In this document: positions 1 to 7,917 of the stretch, piece by piece | Position numbering within the stretch: position 1 is the stretch's first letter | Layout: every line of letters starts with the position of its first letter | DNA from: Candidatus Omnitrophota bacterium | Lineage (GTDB): Bacteria; Hinthialibacterota; Hinthialibacteria; Hinthialibacterales; Hinthialibacteraceae | DNA length: 33,933 nucleotides | Assembly (NCBI GenBank): GCA_040755155.1 | Contig: JBFMBP010000132.1 | Coordinates: 1 to 33,933 of the forward strand | Direction: 5' to 3' | Notes under the pieces: model-generated | Seen by the model: only the letters and a program-made list of their open reading frames with translations | What the model was told of the DNA's origin: nothing | The model's database searches: none | Translations under genes and position numbers: made by a program

Positions 1-97
1 CCCTCGCCCTTTGGGAGAGGGTTAGGGTGAGGGAAATATAAGCCTAATAATATCAACCCTCACCTAACCTCTCCCAATCTTGGGAGAGGAATTTTGA
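1..97. repeat. Palindromic intergenic element, copy A
   Basis: Two arms in inverted orientation flank an AT-rich centre (about 34-55). The right arm contains a perfect 10-bp hairpin at 68-89 (CCTCTCCCAA / TTGGGAGAGG). The left arm contains an imperfect hairpin at 2-20, and 21-33 is complementary to 57-68 with one base missing. The left arm (1-33), reverse-complemented, matches 32 of 33 bases at 28506-28538. The element at 31649-31738 has the same arm-hairpin-centre-hairpin plan with a different sequence. It is a dispersed palindromic repeat of the kind common between genes in many bacteria. The element may begin before base 1. Bases 98-139 hold nothing I recognise. Confidence 0.75.
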
Positions 98-139
98 AAA
101 CAACAATCTCAATGCATGTTGGTATTATGTCATACTAAG

Positions 140-174
140 AAAAGGGCGGCTTCGATCATCGGAGCCGCCCTTTT
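140..174 (-). terminator. Rho-independent terminator, probably bidirectional
   Basis: GGGCGGCT (144-151) pairs with AGCCGCCC (163-170), extended by AAAA/TTTT at 140-143 and 171-174. The loop can pair further (CGAT/ATCG). It lies 26 bases past the stop codon of the minus-strand gene ending at 200, and on that strand the stem is followed by TTTTCTT, so it should end that transcript. The plus side also has TTTTCACTTTT, so it may work both ways. Confidence 0.8.
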
Positions 175-199
175 CACTTTTCTTATTCATCGATCAATC

Positions 200-2791
200 T
201 TACGGTTCGAATTTCTTGACGTAAATCTCTCGATCCTCTCCCGTATAAACGAGGACGATTCGTCCTTGAGCGTCGCATACGGCGTCGTAATCGCCGAATA
301 TTTGAGCTATGCCGCCGCCCGACGCCGCGCCTTCTCCCGCGGGATGCCATTCGCCGCCGTTAAGTTGCTTGGCGTAAAGAATGCGCGTTCCGCTTTCCTG
401 CCAGATCGCAACCAGACGCCCATCGGGGCGCATGACGAGGACGGGCGAGGAGCCTTTGCGTTCCGGCTCACAAAGGTTGCCGCCGATGGGAATCCATTGG
501 CCGTCTTCAAAGCGTTGAACGAATATTTTACCGTCCTGCGTATTGTACGCGATGAGCGGTTTTTGCTGGGAGTCGAGAACGAGCGCTCTTGACGAGATGT
601 TGCAACCGGAGTCGAGAAAATCGGCGCTGACGTTGGAACCGGCGCCGAGGCTGATCCAGGCGATGCCATCCCAATGCTTGATATAGAGGGCGCTGGAGGA
701 TTCGCGAGGCTGGCGCCAGAGGACGTAAATCTCGCCCGTATTCGTTACGGCCAATTGCGGCGTTCCCCCTTCGCGATCTTGTTCGGCGATGCCGTAGCCG
801 CTGGCGGAGCCGGGACTGAATTCCATCCATTTTCCATCCGTAAACTTGCGCATTCGAAAATAACTGTATGCGGAGCCGACGCCGCAAAGATAAAAGGCAA
901 CCGGCGTTTTATCCGGCAGAAAAGCGAGGTCAGTGAAAAATTCCAGGCCGCTGGGATCGTCGATGCCTCCGCCCGCCCAGCGTTGCCAGGCCGAGCCGTC
1001 GAATTTGCGCATTTCGTCGAAATAAAAATCCATTGTTATGATAGGGCGTCCATCCGCTGGATCGACGACGAGGCGGTTGACGCCCCGTGGAGCGTTGGCG
1101 ATATCTTTTCGCTGTGCTCGATCCGTTCCCCAATCCACCCACTGCTCGCCGTCGAATTTCATGACATAGACGTAGGCTTCGCCGTCCCAACTCAGATACG
1201 ACCAGGCGGCAATGGGATTGCCGTCGGAATCGATAACGGCGCCGAGGCGGCCTTTGGGATTGCCGCATCCTTGAGATACGCCCCCGCCGCTAGCCGAGCC
1301 GGGGCTGAATTCGGGCCAATCGGGAGAGGCGGGCAAAGGCGTGGGCGTAGGTAAAGGAGTCGGCTCAACCAATGGAGTTGGATACATAACCGGTTCTTCT
1401 TCCAGTTCCCGCACCAGCCGAAAGCCAACATAATGGTTGCGTTCGTAGGGTGGATAACTGTTGCGCGCCGCCGAACGGGCGTCTTTCAGCATCCCATTCC
1501 AACTGCCTCCCCGCAACGTTCGGCTGGTTCCCGATTCCGGACCTTGGGGATCGATCTGCGGGCCGTCAGCGTATGCGCCGTACCAATCCTGACACCATTC
1601 CCATACGTTGCCGTACATATCGTACAATCCCCACGGATTTGGCGTCTTGATGCCGGCTTCTTTCGTTCCGCCGATATAGCCGTTATAGGTATTGTTTCCC
1701 GTCCACCACATATATTGATCGATGAAGGGAATATATTCCGAACCGCTATCGGAATATTCCAAGGCGTCGCCGAACCAGAAGCGCGCCGTCGTCCCGGCGC
1801 GGCTGGCGTATTCCCATTCCGCTTCCGTCGGCAAGCGAAAAACGCCTTTCCCCATTGCGTTTAACCGCTTGATATATTGCTGGCAATCCTCCCAGGAAAC
1901 GTTATCTACGGGATGATTAGGATTGAAATCGAATTCCGATACGGGATACCCCATAACCGCCCGCCATTGCCCTTGCGTCAGTTCGTATTTCGCCATGTAA
2001 AAACATTGGGAGACGGCGGTTTGATGCGGCGTTTCATCGGCGGAGCGTCCGCGTTCGTCTTCGGGACTGCCCATCATAAAAGCGCCGGATTTGATGAGGA
2101 TCATTTCCAACGGCTTGTAACTATCGGCCATATCCGGAAGATCGATGACGATTTCGTCATTATCGAGGGATATAGTGGAGATAGGAGGATCGTTTTCGTC
2201 GCCATCGAGAAAAGCGGGATGGTAGTATTTATGGGGATCGAGAATATAAATTTCGAAATTGTCCAAATAAACCGTCAATGGCAGACTGCTGGACCAGTTA
2301 TAGATTTGGATCAGCGGTTGAAAGCCCGTGGACGGCGGAGTGAAAAAGAGGGACAGCCGCTTATATTCTCCAACGGCGAAAGCGCTATTGTTCGGTGAGT
2401 TGGTGGAAACGAAGACATTCGGTCCCTGATCGATGGCGGCGAGAGTTAACGAAGCGTTGGGCTGCGCTGTGCGGATGGAACAGCGGATGAGAGCAGCGTT
2501 AGGCGTTTCGATGACCGATCCGAAGATCATTAATCCTTGGCCGGGATTGGCTGTTATAATGGCTCCGCGTCCGTCCGTCGCGTTGGTGAAGGCGTGATCT
2601 GTAGGAATAGCGCCGAACGATAGTTTGGCTCTAGGATAATAATCGAATCCCGCGCCCATAACGGTTAGACCGTTTTCTTCCGCAGTATCACCGGAGAACT
2701 CGATGCGAATGGGAGCATAAGAATCGTTGTTGGCCGAAATGAATGATGCGCCAATGACGAATAGGGAAATAATGCGAATGAATCGCGACAT
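200..2791 (-). CDS. Exported SUMF1-like protein with C-terminal beta-propeller
   Basis: This is an 863-aa secreted multidomain protein. A signal peptide covers residues 1-20 (ending FISA). A beta-rich segment resembling a carbohydrate-binding module follows (about 25-185). A formylglycine-generating-enzyme-like (SUMF1) domain spans about 225-462, with the family motifs RLPTEAEWEYA, GNVWEWCQDWY and LRGGSW. A Pro-Thr linker (about 463-490) leads to a C-terminal propeller of about 370 residues, whose blades repeat a 'KFDG..W' pattern. The cysteine pair that active FGE carries shortly after the GGS motif is missing here (GGSWNGMLKDARSAARNS), so the domain is probably not an active FGE. It may instead bind ligands or modify another target. 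The ATG at 2791 was chosen because a strong purine-rich ribosome site (AAAGGGGGG) precedes it and the signal peptide begins there. The longer open frame runs into the sulfatase gene. The upstream sulfatase on the same strand is 73 bases away. Confidence 0.85.
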   Translation of the reverse strand: MSRFIRIISLFVIGASFISANNDSYAPIRIEFSGDTAEENGLTVMGAGFDYYPRAKLSFGAIPTDHAFTNATDGRGAIITANPGQGLMIFGSVIETPNAALIRCSIRTAQPNASLTLAAIDQGPNVFVSTNSPNNSAFAVGEYKRLSLFFTPPSTGFQPLIQIYNWSSSLPLTVYLDNFEIYILDPHKYYHPAFLDGDENDPPISTISLDNDEIVIDLPDMADSYKPLEMILIKSGAFMMGSPEDERGRSADETPHQTAVSQCFYMAKYELTQGQWRAVMGYPVSEFDFNPNHPVDNVSWEDCQQYIKRLNAMGKGVFRLPTEAEWEYASRAGTTARFWFGDALEYSDSGSEYIPFIDQYMWWTGNNTYNGYIGGTKEAGIKTPNPWGLYDMYGNVWEWCQDWYGAYADGPQIDPQGPESGTSRTLRGGSWNGMLKDARSAARNSYPPYERNHYVGFRLVRELEEEPVMYPTPLVEPTPLPTPTPLPASPDWPEFSPGSASGGGVSQGCGNPKGRLGAVIDSDGNPIAAWSYLSWDGEAYVYVMKFDGEQWVDWGTDRAQRKDIANAPRGVNRLVVDPADGRPIITMDFYFDEMRKFDGSAWQRWAGGGIDDPSGLEFFTDLAFLPDKTPVAFYLCGVGSAYSYFRMRKFTDGKWMEFSPGSASGYGIAEQDREGGTPQLAVTNTGEIYVLWRQPRESSSALYIKHWDGIAWISLGAGSNVSADFLDSGCNISSRALVLDSQQKPLIAYNTQDGKIFVQRFEDGQWIPIGGNLCEPERKGSSPVLVMRPDGRLVAIWQESGTRILYAKQLNGGEWHPAGEGAASGGGIAQIFGDYDAVCDAQGRIVLVYTGEDREIYVKKFEP

Positions 2792-2827
2792 AAAACCATC
2801 CCCCCTTTCATAGGACCTATATAGTAT

Positions 2828-2856
2828 AATATACGGATTGGATAGTTTTATGTCAT
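2828..2856 (-). promoter_or_regulatory. Possible sigma70-type promoter for the SUMF1-like gene
   Basis: On the minus strand, ATGACA (2851-2856) is followed after 17 bases by TATATT (2828-2833). It sits in the 73-base gap between the sulfatase stop and the SUMF1-like start, so the SUMF1-like gene may have its own promoter as well as any read-through from the sulfatase. This is pattern matching only. Confidence 0.35.
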
Positions 2857-2864
2857 CCTGTTTT

Positions 2865-4283
2865 TCACCAATTTTTCCCCGAATGAAAATGCTCCTGCCT
2901 TTCTTGGAACAATTGCGATAATCCCAGTTCTTGCAATTGCTCTTGAGCGGGTAGAAAACGGTCGCCAAGTTTGTCCAGCCATTGCTGCAATTCGTTTTCC
3001 AATTCCTGGCGGACGGCGGCGAAATCGGGATCTTTGATGCGATTGATCGTTTGATAGGGATCCTCTTGGTTGTCGTATAACACCCAGCCCAAATCTTTCC
3101 AACGGGCGTAGGTATAGCGCTTCGTGCGCACGCCGCGCCATTCGCGCCCATGCCAGATGTTGGCTTGATCGGAGGGAACGATGTCCATGATGGGGACGGA
3201 ATTATGCTCCTTGCCTTCGCCTGCAAGAATGCGTTGGCTTAGGTTCCAGCCCTGCATAACGGAGGGCGCCGGTACGCCGAGCAGGCCCAAAAGCGTCGGC
3301 GCCATGTCGGCGGTTCCCACAAGCGCATCGCAGCGCTCACCGGCGGGAATGAGTCCCGGCGCACTGAGGATTAATGGAACGCGGATCGATTCTTCCCACG
3401 GCTGCTGCTTCTTGACGCGGTCGTGAGACCAAAGCATGTCGCCATGATCCGCCGTGTAAACGATTAAAGTATTTTCGCGCAAGCCCAATTCATCCAGCGT
3501 TTGCAGCAGCCACCCCGCGTTATGATCCAAGGCGCTGATGGCGGCGTAGTAATCGGCCACCGTGCGCTGCGGGGCGTTGATGGCGTTGCGCGGCAGCTGG
3601 ATTTCTCTGGGATCGTACATAGTGCGGTACGATTCGGGAACGAGTTCGTAAGGAGCGTGAGGCGGCCCCCAAGAAAGCATAAGGAAGAAAGGCTCTTCCT
3701 TATATTTCTTGATAAAATCGATGGCGAGATCGGTCTGGATATCCGGTTCGTAGCCTGGGCGGCGGACGAGTTCCGGCGCATCGAGATAATATTTGGGATC
3801 GAAATAGGCGTGGGAGCAATTATAAGCCGCCCAAAAATCGTCGAAGCCCTGCCGCCGGGGACCGGGCGGCGTGAACTTGCTGCGGGGAATGCCGTCCAAG
3901 TGCCACTTGCCGATATAGCCGGTGCGATACCCTTGCGCGCGAAGCAGCGACGCCAACGTATCTTGACCTGTGGGCAAGGGAAGATCGTTGACCACGGCGC
4001 GGTTGGTCAGGGGATATTTACCCGTCAATAAAATGGCGCGGCTGGGAGTACAGACGGGGCAGTTGGCGACGCCGTTGGCGAAGAAGGTTCCTTCCCTCGC
4101 CAGACGGTCGAAAGTGGGCGTCATGACCTGGCCGTTTCCGGCGCAGCCCATATCCATTCCCCGGTGTTGATCGGCGTAGAGAAAGAGGATGTTCCATTTT
4201 TTTCCCTCAACGCGCGCAAGTTGGTTTTCTGAAATCGCCCCCATGTCAGCATCGGCGATCAAAGTTCTGTGTTTTGAAATCAT
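2865..4283 (-). CDS. Type I sulfatase (alkaline phosphatase superfamily)
   Basis: This 472-aa protein should hydrolyse a sulfate ester, probably on a sulfated glycan. The sulfatase signature C-T-P-S-R is at residues 78-82 (within CPVCTPSRAILLTGKYP), so Cys78 would be converted to formylglycine. Metal-site elements are visible: the N-terminal 'LYADQHRG' and the later 'TADHGDMLWSH'. Length is normal for the family. No signal peptide is seen: the N-terminus is polar (MISKHRTLIADADMG). It is therefore probably cytosolic and would act on imported oligosaccharides, unless the true start is elsewhere. The start at 4283 has AAAGGA nine bases upstream. It is divergent from the sugar-type ABC ATPase gene at 4389. 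The substrate cannot be told from sequence. Confidence 0.93.
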   Translation of the reverse strand: MISKHRTLIADADMGAISENQLARVEGKKWNILFLYADQHRGMDMGCAGNGQVMTPTFDRLAREGTFFANGVANCPVCTPSRAILLTGKYPLTNRAVVNDLPLPTGQDTLASLLRAQGYRTGYIGKWHLDGIPRSKFTPPGPRRQGFDDFWAAYNCSHAYFDPKYYLDAPELVRRPGYEPDIQTDLAIDFIKKYKEEPFFLMLSWGPPHAPYELVPESYRTMYDPREIQLPRNAINAPQRTVADYYAAISALDHNAGWLLQTLDELGLRENTLIVYTADHGDMLWSHDRVKKQQPWEESIRVPLILSAPGLIPAGERCDALVGTADMAPTLLGLLGVPAPSVMQGWNLSQRILAGEGKEHNSVPIMDIVPSDQANIWHGREWRGVRTKRYTYARWKDLGWVLYDNQEDPYQTINRIKDPDFAAVRQELENELQQWLDKLGDRFLPAQEQLQELGLSQLFQERQEHFHSGKNW

Positions 4284-4315
4284 TTTCTAATCCTTTACGT
4301 TTTCCATCCATCTGC

Positions 4316-4344
4316 TCGACAGCGGCGCATTTTTTCGATAGGAT
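4316..4344 (+). promoter_or_regulatory. Possible sigma70-type promoter for the ABC ATPase operon
   Basis: TCGACA (4316-4321) and TAGGAT (4339-4344) are separated by 17 bases. They lie in the 105-base divergent gap, with a GGAG ribosome site further down (about 10 bases before the ATG at 4389). The -10 match is weak. Confidence 0.35.
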
Positions 4345-4388
4345 TTCGTTAATACTTAATCATGTTTTCAACCGTGGAGTAAAGCGTC

Positions 4389-5900
4389 ATGTCCCAAACA
4401 GAACCGATTTTGCGGATGGCGGGGATCGTCAAGAATTATCCCGGCGTACAGGCGTTGAAGCAGGTGAATTTCGATGTGCGCGAGGGCGAGGTTCACGCCT
4501 TGGTGGGCGAGAATGGAGCGGGAAAATCGACGCTCATGAAAATCCTCGCAGGCGCGGAAAACATGGACTCCGGCGAAATTTTTATCGGGGGAGAGAAAGC
4601 GCTTATCGATTCACCCCATAAAGCGCAGGCGTTGGGCGTCTCCATCATCTACCAGGAATTCAATCTTGTTCCCCAATTGGGAGCGGCGGAAAATATTTTT
4701 CTGGGAAAAGAACCGACGCGCTTTGGATTCGTCGATTTCAAGCGGGAGAAGCGCGAAGCCGCCCAGCTGCTGGAACGGTTGGGCATCTCCTTCGATCTGG
4801 ACGAGCCGGTAAACCGCCTCTCCATCGCGCAGCAGCAAATGGTGGAGATCGCCAAAGCCTTGTCCGTCAAAGCAAAGATCATCGCTATGGATGAACCCTC
4901 GGCGACGTTGACTCTGCACGAACTGAAAAATCTGTTCGCCCTGATTCGGACTTTGAAAGAGCAAGGCGTCAGCATCGTTTATATTTCCCACCGCTTGGAA
5001 GAAATCTTCGAAATTTGCGACCGGCTGACGGTGCTGCGCGACGGCGAGTGGATTGGAACGAAAGAGATCAGCGAGGTGGACCGCGAAGGCATCATCGAGA
5101 TGATGGTAGGCCGCAAGATCACGGAAGAATTTCCCAAAGAAGTTTTCTCGCCCGGCGAAGAAATCCTGCGCGTGGAAGGGCTGGGGCGCGGCTTCGTGAA
5201 GGATGTTTCCTTCAACATACGCAAAGGCGAAATTACGGCGTTGACCGGGCTGGTAGGCGCAGGACGCACGGAAACGGCGCGCATGGTCTTCGGCGCGGAT
5301 CAACCGGAAGCGGGCGTGATATATTTCGAGGGCAAGATGATTCATATCGCCTCGCCGCGCCAAGCCATCGATTTGGGCATTTGCTTGCTTACCGAAGACC
5401 GCAAAGGGCAGGGATTGGTTTTGGGGATGCGTATTCGCGAAAACATTACTCTGCCGACGCTGATGGAGTTCTGCCGTTATCTTTTCATTCAAGGGAAGAA
5501 GGAACGGGAGACGGCGGATCGTTCCATGAAGGAACTAACCATCAAAGCTCCCAGCGCCGAAACGGAGGCGCAGAATCTATCCGGCGGCAATCAGCAAAAA
5601 GTCGTCTTGGCGAAATGGCTGCTCGCCCATTCGAAACTCTTCATCTTCGACGAACCCACGCGAGGCATCGACGTGGGCGCAAAGCGGGAAATTTATTTAT
5701 TGATGAATGAACTCTTGCGCCGGGGCGCCGGGATATTGATGATCTCGTCGGAACTGCCGGAAGTGCTGGGCATGGCGGACCGCGTTCTGGTGATGAGCGC
5801 GGGGCGGGTGGTCGGCGAACTGTCGCGCTCGGAAGCGACGCAAGAGAAAATCATGGACCTGGCGACTAGTTCGCCCAAACGCTCGGAGTTTGCAGCCTGA
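4389..5900 (+). CDS. RbsA/MglA-type dual-domain ABC transporter ATPase
   Basis: This 503-aa protein has two fused ABC ATPase domains, the normal form and length for ATPases of monosaccharide importers (RbsA, MglA, XylG class). The first domain has Walker A GENGAGKST (40-48), signature LSIAQQQ (144-150) and Walker B IIAMDE (164-169). The second has the degenerate Walker A typical of the family (GLVGAGRTE, about 287-295), TEDRKGQG (335-342), signature LSGGNQQKV (397-405) and Walker B LFIFDEP (417-423). It would power uptake of a sugar or sugar-like solute at the inner membrane. The usual RbsC-type permease and RbsB-type binding protein are absent. Its TGA instead overlaps by one base the ATG of an unrelated-looking membrane protein, implying translational coupling. 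Family call firm; substrate unknown. Confidence 0.95.
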   Translation: MSQTEPILRMAGIVKNYPGVQALKQVNFDVREGEVHALVGENGAGKSTLMKILAGAENMDSGEIFIGGEKALIDSPHKAQALGVSIIYQEFNLVPQLGAAENIFLGKEPTRFGFVDFKREKREAAQLLERLGISFDLDEPVNRLSIAQQQMVEIAKALSVKAKIIAMDEPSATLTLHELKNLFALIRTLKEQGVSIVYISHRLEEIFEICDRLTVLRDGEWIGTKEISEVDREGIIEMMVGRKITEEFPKEVFSPGEEILRVEGLGRGFVKDVSFNIRKGEITALTGLVGAGRTETARMVFGADQPEAGVIYFEGKMIHIASPRQAIDLGICLLTEDRKGQGLVLGMRIRENITLPTLMEFCRYLFIQGKKERETADRSMKELTIKAPSAETEAQNLSGGNQQKVVLAKWLLAHSKLFIFDEPTRGIDVGAKREIYLLMNELLRRGAGILMISSELPEVLGMADRVLVMSAGRVVGELSRSEATQEKIMDLATSSPKRSEFAA

Positions 5901-7255
5901 TGATAACGAAATCTCAAACGCTTTCCGAAAGCGGCCATCCCCCTTACGACCTGCTGAGTTGGGGGAAGCCATGCGAGAAATTTCCTGCGTGGTTTTGGGC
6001 GGGCGCGTTTATCATCGCCGCATCGGAAACGCTGCTCTATTACCGCATCGAGCCGGTGTACACTCATTTCACTCTAATCGTCTGGTGGGGGTATATTCTT
6101 TTTCTCGATGGAATCATCAAGCGCCGCCGGGGCGTTTCCTTTCTTGCCGACCGTCCACGCTTTTTCGTTTTCATGGCGGCGGTCTCGCTCTTCTGGTGGC
6201 TGATTTTCGAATTTTACAATTGTTATTTGGAAAATTGGATTTATATCGGATTGCCGCCCAACATTATCCATCGCTATATCTGTTATGCGCTCGCCTATGC
6301 CACCATCACGCCCGCTATATTGGAAACCTACGAAATTTTTCTGACGTTTTGGCCGCCGCGACAGAAATTGGATTTTACTCGCCGACCGCATAAGACAACC
6401 GTATGGCTTTGGTTCTTTTTCGGATTGCTAAGCGTTACGGTTCCTTTGCTGATCCCTTGGCGCGAGGTGCGGCATTATCTCTTCGCCTTTGTCTGGATGG
6501 GATTCGTCTTTCTGTTGGAGCCGCTCGCCTATTGGAGCGGCGGCTATTCGCTGCTGCGTCTTTGGTCGGCGGGATGCCGCAAGTTAGCGTGGCTGATGTT
6601 CGTCTCCGGCGGCGTCTGCGGCTTGTTGTGGGAATTTTGGAATTATTGGGCGGGCGCCAAGTGGCTCTATACCATACCTTTTTCGTACTGTTTCGATTAT
6701 CTCAATTTGCATTTGATTCAATTATTTGGCTATGTTCGTTATTTCGAAATGCCTTTCATCGGCTTTTTGGGTTTCCTGCCTTTCGCCTGGGAATGCTTGG
6801 TTCTTATCCAATTTACGGCTCTGGCGGCGGGCGGATTTCCCCTCACACCGAACGATTCCGTTCCCTCACGGAAAATGGTTTGGGGAGCGAGAGGACTATT
6901 GGCGCTTCTCTTCGGCGTCTTCGTCCTGGCGTATGCGATTCAAGATAAAAGATATTTTCCAATTGATAGTTTCTCGCTTTCGGCGCCTTCTGCTGGGAAA
7001 AATGACGAAGCCGCGTTGAAAATGTGGTTGGAGTATTTAAGCGACAGCAAACCGCCGCCTTCGGCGTTGGAACAAGACATCCAGTGGAGTCCTCATCTTG
7101 CGGCGTCAAGAGAATTGTTTCGTCGATTGCGATTTAAGCAAAACTATCCCAATGTTCGCCTTCGCTGGTGGACGGACCGCCAGTTGCGGGAATACGCCGT
7201 CTATGCGCGCTTTAACTGGGCGCTGCGCAAGGAAATAACGCCGCCGCCATTATGA
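5900..7255 (+). CDS. Unrecognised polytopic membrane protein with internal duplication
   Basis: This 451-aa protein has about eight or nine hydrophobic segments between residues 30 and 355, then a soluble tail rich in Trp and Arg (about 360-451). I do not recognise the family, and it does not look like an RbsC permease. Two halves show the same motifs in order. 'WGYILFLD' (about 63-70) matches 'MGFVFLLE' (about 200-207). 'FEFYN..LENWIYIGLP' (103-119) matches 'WEFWN..AGAKWLYTIPF' (244-261). 'P...E' at 138-142 matches 'P...E' at 294-298. This suggests an ancient two-fold repeat. The start codon overlaps the stop of the ABC ATPase gene (TGATG), so the two are probably translated together. It may be an unusual partner of that ATPase or merely share the transcript; there is no direct evidence for either. 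Confidence 0.85.
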   Translation: MITKSQTLSESGHPPYDLLSWGKPCEKFPAWFWAGAFIIAASETLLYYRIEPVYTHFTLIVWWGYILFLDGIIKRRRGVSFLADRPRFFVFMAAVSLFWWLIFEFYNCYLENWIYIGLPPNIIHRYICYALAYATITPAILETYEIFLTFWPPRQKLDFTRRPHKTTVWLWFFFGLLSVTVPLLIPWREVRHYLFAFVWMGFVFLLEPLAYWSGGYSLLRLWSAGCRKLAWLMFVSGGVCGLLWEFWNYWAGAKWLYTIPFSYCFDYLNLHLIQLFGYVRYFEMPFIGFLGFLPFAWECLVLIQFTALAAGGFPLTPNDSVPSRKMVWGARGLLALLFGVFVLAYAIQDKRYFPIDSFSLSAPSAGKNDEAALKMWLEYLSDSKPPPSALEQDIQWSPHLAASRELFRRLRFKQNYPNVRLRWWTDRQLREYAVYARFNWALRKEITPPPL

Positions 7256-7388
7256 TTTCCGCTATTCATCGCAACCACAAAAAGAAATTCTTCTTTCTCC
7301 ACGAGAAAAAAAATCCCAAAATTTTTGAAACATTTTCAGGGCGCCATACGTACTAATTATCAAAGGCGTTGAAAAAATAATTGAAAAT

Positions 7389-7703
7389 ATGCGAAACGAA
7401 AAACCAATGGGATCGTTTTATCTTATTATGCAGGCGGATAGGAAAAGGGAAAAATTAGCTGCTGGATTATTTGGAACGATAGCGTATGAAAGAACTCCAG
7501 GAGTTGAGAAGATGTTGAATGATCGTTTGAAAAACCATCGAGACCGATCCGGCGAACGCGCCGACCGCCATAAAAGGCCGACGTTATCGGCGATGCAAGA
7601 GAGCGAGCGCATCAAGCGGTTCGAACGCTTTCTCGAAAACCGAGGCTGTCCGACGCGCCTGGTCTACCATGCTGCGAACGAGAAGATCGACTGGATCGAT
7701 TGA
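7389..7703 (+). CDS. Small hypothetical protein
   Basis: This is a possible 104-aa, very basic and hydrophilic protein (MRNEKPMGSF...) with no domain I recognise, no signal peptide and no membrane segment. The second half has codon use like its neighbours (C- and G-rich third positions), which favours a real gene. No clear ribosome site precedes the first ATG, and a start at Met7 is also possible. It lies 133 bases after the membrane protein gene on the same strand, and a good terminator follows at 7814. It could be the last gene of that transcript or a spurious frame. Confidence 0.4.
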   Translation: MRNEKPMGSFYLIMQADRKREKLAAGLFGTIAYERTPGVEKMLNDRLKNHRDRSGERADRHKRPTLSAMQESERIKRFERFLENRGCPTRLVYHAANEKIDWID

Positions 7704-7813
7704 ATGCGAGGATAAGAAAGCCGGGAAACATTAAAGAAAAATAAAGAAAGGAAGAACGGGAGTTTTACTCCTTCAAAATATTCAAGCATTACTTCCTCCC
7801 CACTTTTGGCTAC

Positions 7814-7852
7814 AGCGGAGTTCTCTACAATTAGCGGCTCCGCTTTTTTTTT
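7814..7852 (+). terminator. Rho-independent terminator
   Basis: AGCGGAG (7814-7820) pairs with CTCCGCT (7838-7844), followed by a run of nine T. The 17-base loop is long, but the stem and T-run are clear. It should end the plus-strand transcript carrying the ABC ATPase, the membrane protein and the small gene at 7389. Confidence 0.8.
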
Positions 7853-7875
7853 ATGATTCGCATGAATGTAAAAAC

Positions 7876-7917
7876 AGTGACAAGTGACAAGTGATTAGTG
7901 ACACGTGATTAGTAAAA
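7876..7917. repeat. Degenerate heptamer tandem repeat
   Basis: Six 7-base units run in a row: AGTGACA, AGTGACA, AGTGATT, AGTGACA, CGTGATT, AGTAAAA. The period is exactly seven. Related period-7 arrays occur at 8576 and 33765. They resemble the short tandemly repeated heptamers known from some bacterial intergenic DNA. Confidence 0.85.

Noticed and set aside
116-592. Plus-strand frame opposite the SUMF1-like gene end
   Set aside because: Shadow of the real gene and it crosses the terminator; no ribosome site or domain.
200-2791. True formylglycine-generating enzyme for the adjacent sulfatase
   Set aside because: The catalytic cysteine pair is missing and the protein is exported while the sulfatase appears cytosolic.
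2792-3226. Upstream extension of the SUMF1-like reading frame
   Set aside because: It overlaps the sulfatase gene in another frame and would bury the signal peptide; the ATG at 2791 has a strong ribosome site.
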